A stretch of 64,000 nt of DNA from Brachionus koreanus (taxonomy: Eukaryota; Rotifera; Eurotatoria; Ploima; Brachionidae), in NCBI GenBank assembly GCA_016987375.1, contig PJRA01000303.1, forward strand, positions 51,910 to 115,909, written 5' to 3'. The notes under the pieces are model-generated. The model was not told where the DNA came from and searched no databases. It saw only the letters and a list, made by a program, of their open reading frames with translations. Below are positions 60,184-64,000 of this stretch, piece after piece (position 1 is the stretch's first letter; every line of letters begins with the position of its first letter). A program made the translations under genes and the position numbers.

Positions 60184-61869
60184 ATGAGCCGAATAACAAT
60201 CGAACCGAATAAGCCCGAGTCCCCGAAGCCGTCAATATCAGCATCGCCATCGTCCAATAATGGACTTAGACATGTGGCTCGTAAATCGACTGCAATGACC
60301 AATTCAAGCCTAATTAATTTTAACCGAATACGACCAGGCTCTACACAAACACATTCAAATCAGCTATCGCAAATGTCAACACAAAATTTACTGAAAAGTT
60401 CTCAACTAAAATCAAATTTAAATGGAGACAAAACTGCTTACCAAAATGTTTCAAATGGATCTAAATTGGGACAAAGCACTAGTTCAACAAATGCATCAAA
60501 TTCACCAGAATCAAATCAAAAACAGTTTCGAAACAAAATGGTTTCATGCAAGCCATTCTATCAGTCGAAAGCGACTGAATGCTACCCAATAGTTAAAGAT
60601 GTGTCGACTCAAATTGACTTGGATGAGATTAAGCCAAGTCATTCAATGGTACCCGTGCCAGTGCCGGTTAATGTACCGGTTCCAATGTGTATGTATCAAG
60701 CACCAATGCCTGTGCCGTTGCTAGTACCAGTGCCAGTGCCTGTACCAGTTTTTATACCTACGACGAAAAAAACTTATGATCGGGTGCACAGACGGATAAA
60801 AAAATTGAGAAAAAAACTGCCCTCAGATCCGTACGAATTTGAAATTTTGCTCTATGCTGAAAAATTGGCTCGAGAAGAAGGCATAGCTGGATTCGAGGAT
60901 TCGTCGGATGGCGAGTCCGACACCGAACTCAACACAAAACAAAATCACGATTCAGACGATCAATTTCAACTACTTCAGGAGTCGGACAGCTCGTTTAAAT
61001 GGACTATTGGCGTCAAAGTGTTCAATAGTTGGCTGAGCAAAAAAATAGAAGATCTAAATTTTGGACCAAAAATACCAAACGACTTGCTTAAGCTCAAAAA
61101 CGAAGAATTAAATTTGCTCTTGGCAGAATTTCTCAATGACGTGCGCAAACCAAACGGCGAAGTGTATGCACCAGAGAGTATTTATTACATTACTCTCGGT
61201 ATACAGCATTATATGCAGGAAAAAGGCCGCGTCGAAAATCTATTTCTTGACTCGTGTTTGTTTGATAACTTTCAAGAATCGTTAAATGAAATAGCTTTGA
61301 GATATAAAATAAGAATTGATGCTGATGGTCAAGTAGCCAGTCGAATAGAAGAGGAAATACTTTGGGAGGCAAAACAATTGGGAGCTTATTCGCCATTTGT
61401 TCTACTCAACACAATACTTTATTTCAATACAAAATATTTTTTCTTGGACAAATGCGATGCACATAAAAAGCTTTCGTTTGCCAATGTTAAAAAACACGCA
61501 AAACGAAACATTGGACCAAATGGTGAAGACTATGGCAAGACAATTTTCTTGCGCTACTATCCTGATTTTCACGGCATGGAACAAGTTATTTATGAACAAG
61601 GCGAAAATTACGAAAATCCACTTAGATGTCCAGTTGAATTGTACAATTTTTATATTTCAAAATGTCCAGATAGTGTCAAGAATAGAAATGATGTTTTCTA
61701 TTTGTTGCCAGAGAAAACTTCTCTGCCTTCGTCACCTGTTTGGTTTTCAAGTCAATCAATTAGTGACAAAATGCTCGATCGAATGCTCAATAGAATCAAA
61801 ATGGTTAAAGAAGTAAATGAACTTCTGCTAGCCGCCGCACCATCAACAGCACCACTAATAGTTCAATAG
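60184..61869 (+). CDS. ZMYM/QRICH1-type protein with Crypton-derived DUF3504 domain
   Basis: A single exon of 561 residues. The Ser/Asn/Gln-rich N-terminus leads to a Val-Pro stretch (PVPVPVNVPVPM; PVPVPVPVFIPT), as in ZMYM2/3/4. The C-terminal half is the DUF3504 domain: PNGEVYAPESIYYITLGIQH, EEILWEAKQLGAYSPFVLLN, FNTKYFFLDKCDAHKKLSF, NPLRCPVELYNFYISKCPDS, then SSPVWFSSQSIS. All align with ZMYM/QRICH1. No MYM-type zinc fingers are visible, and no upstream exon is evident, so it has either lost them or is a QRICH1-like form. The domain is known to descend from a Crypton tyrosine recombinase. In vertebrates these are nuclear transcription or chromatin proteins. Recombinase activity is not expected. 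Confidence 0.9.
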   Translation: MSRITIEPNKPESPKPSISASPSSNNGLRHVARKSTAMTNSSLINFNRIRPGSTQTHSNQLSQMSTQNLLKSSQLKSNLNGDKTAYQNVSNGSKLGQSTSSTNASNSPESNQKQFRNKMVSCKPFYQSKATECYPIVKDVSTQIDLDEIKPSHSMVPVPVPVNVPVPMCMYQAPMPVPLLVPVPVPVPVFIPTTKKTYDRVHRRIKKLRKKLPSDPYEFEILLYAEKLAREEGIAGFEDSSDGESDTELNTKQNHDSDDQFQLLQESDSSFKWTIGVKVFNSWLSKKIEDLNFGPKIPNDLLKLKNEELNLLLAEFLNDVRKPNGEVYAPESIYYITLGIQHYMQEKGRVENLFLDSCLFDNFQESLNEIALRYKIRIDADGQVASRIEEEILWEAKQLGAYSPFVLLNTILYFNTKYFFLDKCDAHKKLSFANVKKHAKRNIGPNGEDYGKTIFLRYYPDFHGMEQVIYEQGENYENPLRCPVELYNFYISKCPDSVKNRNDVFYLLPEKTSLPSSPVWFSSQSISDKMLDRMLNRIKMVKEVNELLLAAAPSTAPLIVQ

Positions 61870-61927
61870 AATTTATTTTAATAATTTTTTCTCTTTAGTG
61901 TCCATTCGATCTTAATCTTTATCGATA

Positions 61928-61933
61928 AATAAA
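61928..61933 (+). promoter_or_regulatory. Poly(A) signal of the ZMYM/QRICH1-type gene
   Basis: AATAAA lies about 60 nt after the stop codon. Confidence 0.45.
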
Positions 61934-62594
61934 CCCTGTGATCCTATCCATTGTAAATAATTTTTAACTTTTGATTTTTTTTTTGAATTTTGAAAATTAA
62001 CAAATTAGTAAATTTTTCTCTATCTTTTTTTTATCGCGATTTTCTCATTGTATGTTTATCTATCTATAATTGGTCGTGTTAAACTAATTAGGACTAATTG
62101 ATAGATTGATATGGTACTACTTTATTTTTTCTTGTTTGAAACGAATTTAAATAATTTGAATAAAAAAGACCAATAATACATAATTGAAACTAGTTCTAAA
62201 TATCAAAGTAGTTTTTTTTTCTTTATCTTTTATTTACGTCAAATAACGTCTTATTAAATTTACAATTATTATAAAAAAAAAAAAGATAAAATTTTAAATA
62301 AATTTATTGCATTTTGCTTTCTGTGTTATTTAATTTTTTTTTATTTACACATGTACTGATATGCTGTTTTTGTTTAATTCATTTAGAGAATATAAGGCTT
62401 AAAACACTGATCCCGAATTTTTGAAAATCACTTTTATCTATAATTTCTATTTGTTGCTAAAATTAAATTTTAAAAAATCTCAATTTTAATTTTTTAAATA
62501 ATGAATATTATTCAGTTCTATTGAGCTATAAAATATAAAATAAATATTTATTTTATTCTTAAATTCAATTGGGATACTAGTTCAAATTGGTTAA
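61934..62594. other. AT-rich spacer
   Basis: No gene or repeat recognised beyond A/T runs. Confidence 0.4.
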
Positions 62595-62810
62595 AGTTTA
62601 CAATTAAATGTGAAAGATTAATAATTTCAACTCGATTTGTAAACTAAAATCAGATTAAAATAAAGTGGTCCAAAGAGCGGACGACTTAGCTATATGAAGA
62701 GAAATACAAGAGCTGTTTATATTGGCATCAAAAATCCAGGGTTTGGTTATAAGATTGACACCAAATCTTTGAGTAAGTCAAATGTCGAAAGAGATTTTGG
62801 CCAAAAATAC
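62595..62810 (+). mobile_element. LINE fragment related to the 29.7-30.7 kb copy
   Basis: VYIGIKNPGFGYKIDTKSLS then KSNVERDFG (about 62716-62800) matches VYIGNKNKECDYKIDSKNLS then KSNI of the other copy. It lies in the RT region just after the catalytic block. Upstream parts are frame-shifted. The fragment is very short and dead. Confidence 0.75.
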
Positions 62811-62905
62811 GTATCTATTTCATTTTACTTTAAATTAATAATAAATAATTATTAATAGTTTAATTTTTAATTTACAAAAATGAGTTTTTTTTTATTGAAA
62901 ATTAA

Positions 62906-63118
62906 AATATCCATAAGGGTAGTGATAGTTTGGCTTTCCATTCTCAAAATTTATACTTCCCAATCTATAAAAACCATAACCAAATGGATTTTGTAAATTT
63001 GATTGTTGATTTAAGAAAAGTCGAATCTATATTGTTTGTAGGCACTGGTACAACCATCACTACTGAAATAAAAGCAACACAATTAATGGATACTTTTGAA
63101 AACATTTTTCACTTATGG
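62906..63118 (+). pseudogene. Orphan exon-like segment of unknown identity
   Basis: An open segment starting GSDSLAFHSQNLYFPIYKNH and containing VESILFVGTGTTITTEIKAT is preceded by a possible acceptor (CCATAAG, ending about 62920) and followed by a possible donor (ATG|GTAATT at 63118/63119). No ATG opens it, and I find no partner exons nearby. It could be a stray or duplicated exon, or part of a gene cut up by LINEs. I do not recognise the family. The exact left border is uncertain. Confidence 0.3.
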
Positions 63119-63440
63119 TAATTATTTTTACCTTAATTGAAAAAAGCAAATTTATCTAAAAATTGTTTCTCTTTTATAGAAATTTTCTAATTAAGTCAAA
63201 TTAATATAGATATTTTTTGTTTGAACTAGTTTTTAAAATAGATAAAATTATTTTAATGATTAATTTTTGACAATAATTCGAAGATAAAGCATAAATAAAA
63301 TCAAGATTATAATTTAAATATAATTTTACTTGAATTTTTGGCAAATTCAAGTTTGTGATCAGATTTTAGTTATGAATAATCAAAATGTTAAATTAAAAAA
63401 AGGATTTTAGCAAATTTTAGAAAATTTTGTCCAAACTGTT

Positions 63441-63460
63441 AATGAATGAATGAATGAATG
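63441..63460 (+). repeat. (AATG)n microsatellite
   Basis: Five tandem AATG units. Confidence 0.9.
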
Positions 63461-63589
63461 ACTAATTTATATTAAGGTTTATCTTGGTAATCCTCAATTA
63501 AGTATCTTAGTTTTGTTTAATTGATTAAATTGTCTTTGGTTACAATACAATTTATTCCGATATAAATTCAAATATTTGCAGTATCTTCA

Positions 63590-64000
63590 AAAAAAAAAAA
63601 CTCACAGGAGCCGTTTTCTTCGATCTAGAAAAAGCTTTTGACAAAACTATTCATCAAAATATAATCAAAAAAAAACATAAGTTCGACTCTTCTGATATGG
63701 ATCAGTAGCTTTTTAAAAGATCGAACATTTGAAGTTTAGATAAACGACTCAAAATCATCACCAAACCAATTTTCCGTGGAGTACCTCAAGGTTAACTTAA
63801 ACTAAAAACTAACCTTATAGAAGAATAAAAAGCTTTAAATGGTCAAACTCAATCAAGTTGAACTAAACGCTATACAAATCATTGATAAGATCACTATTTC
63901 ATTACTGCTTTATTATTAAACATCTCTCCAAAAGATCCAAAACAAATTGTTAAAAATAATTATATATTTTCCAATTAAAACCTCAATTAAATCAATACAC
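63590..64000 (+). mobile_element. LINE reverse-transcriptase fragment, runs off the window
   Basis: TGAVFFDLEKAFDKTIHQNI (about 63606-63665) is the RT domain-2 block, and RGVPQG (about 63776) is the start of the next block. The LSP..LF.LY and YADD regions are absent, and stops interrupt the frame. The copy is degraded and may continue past 64000. Confidence 0.75.

Overview
The window is nuclear DNA from an animal. It is strongly AT-rich and has spliced genes, many introns of only about 43-60 nt, AT-rich spacers of kilobases, and many decayed non-LTR retrotransposon (LINE) pieces. Conserved metazoan genes (DYRK1, TRIP12, a USF-like bHLH factor, PKNOX/PREP, a GH18 chitinase, a DUF4773 secreted protein and a ZMYM/QRICH1-type DUF3504 protein) place it in Metazoa. 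Base composition, intron size and LINE style fit a monogonont rotifer such as Brachionus. That is an inference, and other AT-rich small lophotrochozoans are possible. Exon joins below were worked out by eye from GT/AG sites, reading phase and family similarity.

Layout. 1-4.7 kb: LINE debris and spacer. 4.77-5.19 kb: a two-exon neuropeptide precursor whose mature peptides end in FNPQTRW-amide. 6.4-8.1 kb: a LINE tail, a deleted Tc1-like transposon and a TTAA-flanked piggyBac-type MITE. 9.46-10.38 kb (-): DUF4773 protein. 11.0-12.7 kb: an assembly gap, a tRNA-derived sequence and a foldback structure with a reverse-transcriptase remnant in its loop. 13.6-14.3 kb: USF-like bHLH-zip. 19.5-22.2 kb: PKNOX homeobox gene in six exons. 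23.5-25.3 kb: secreted chitinase in seven exons. 25.6-28.0 kb: LINE, MITE and inverted repeats. 28.2-29.5 kb (-): secreted LRR protein. 29.7-30.7 kb: LINE. 30.8-31.4 kb (-): small protein related to the N-terminus of a second LRR protein. 34.1-35.5 kb (-): DYRK1 kinase. 35.7-37.9 kb: nested inverted repeats around another LINE fragment. 40.3-49.6 kb (-): TRIP12 HECT ubiquitin ligase in four exons. 50.7-52.0 kb (-): coiled-coil protein. 53.7-57.3 kb: a hypothetical protein and a cytosolic LRR protein. 57.3-60 kb: a tandem duplication and LINE ends. 60.2-61.9 kb: ZMYM/QRICH1-type gene. 62.6-64.0 kb: LINE fragments and an orphan exon.

The genes form no operon or pathway. They are a mix of nuclear regulators (USF, PKNOX, DYRK1, TRIP12, ZMYM/QRICH1-type) and secreted or lineage-specific proteins. 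The most novel item is the FNPQTRW-amide precursor: its repeated peptide appears only after a 53-nt intron is removed. The repeat content also shows two recurring architectures: foldback arms of roughly 175-250 bp around about 1.1 kb containing LINE sequence, and LINE 3' ends that carry a short hairpin before an A/T-rich microsatellite tail.
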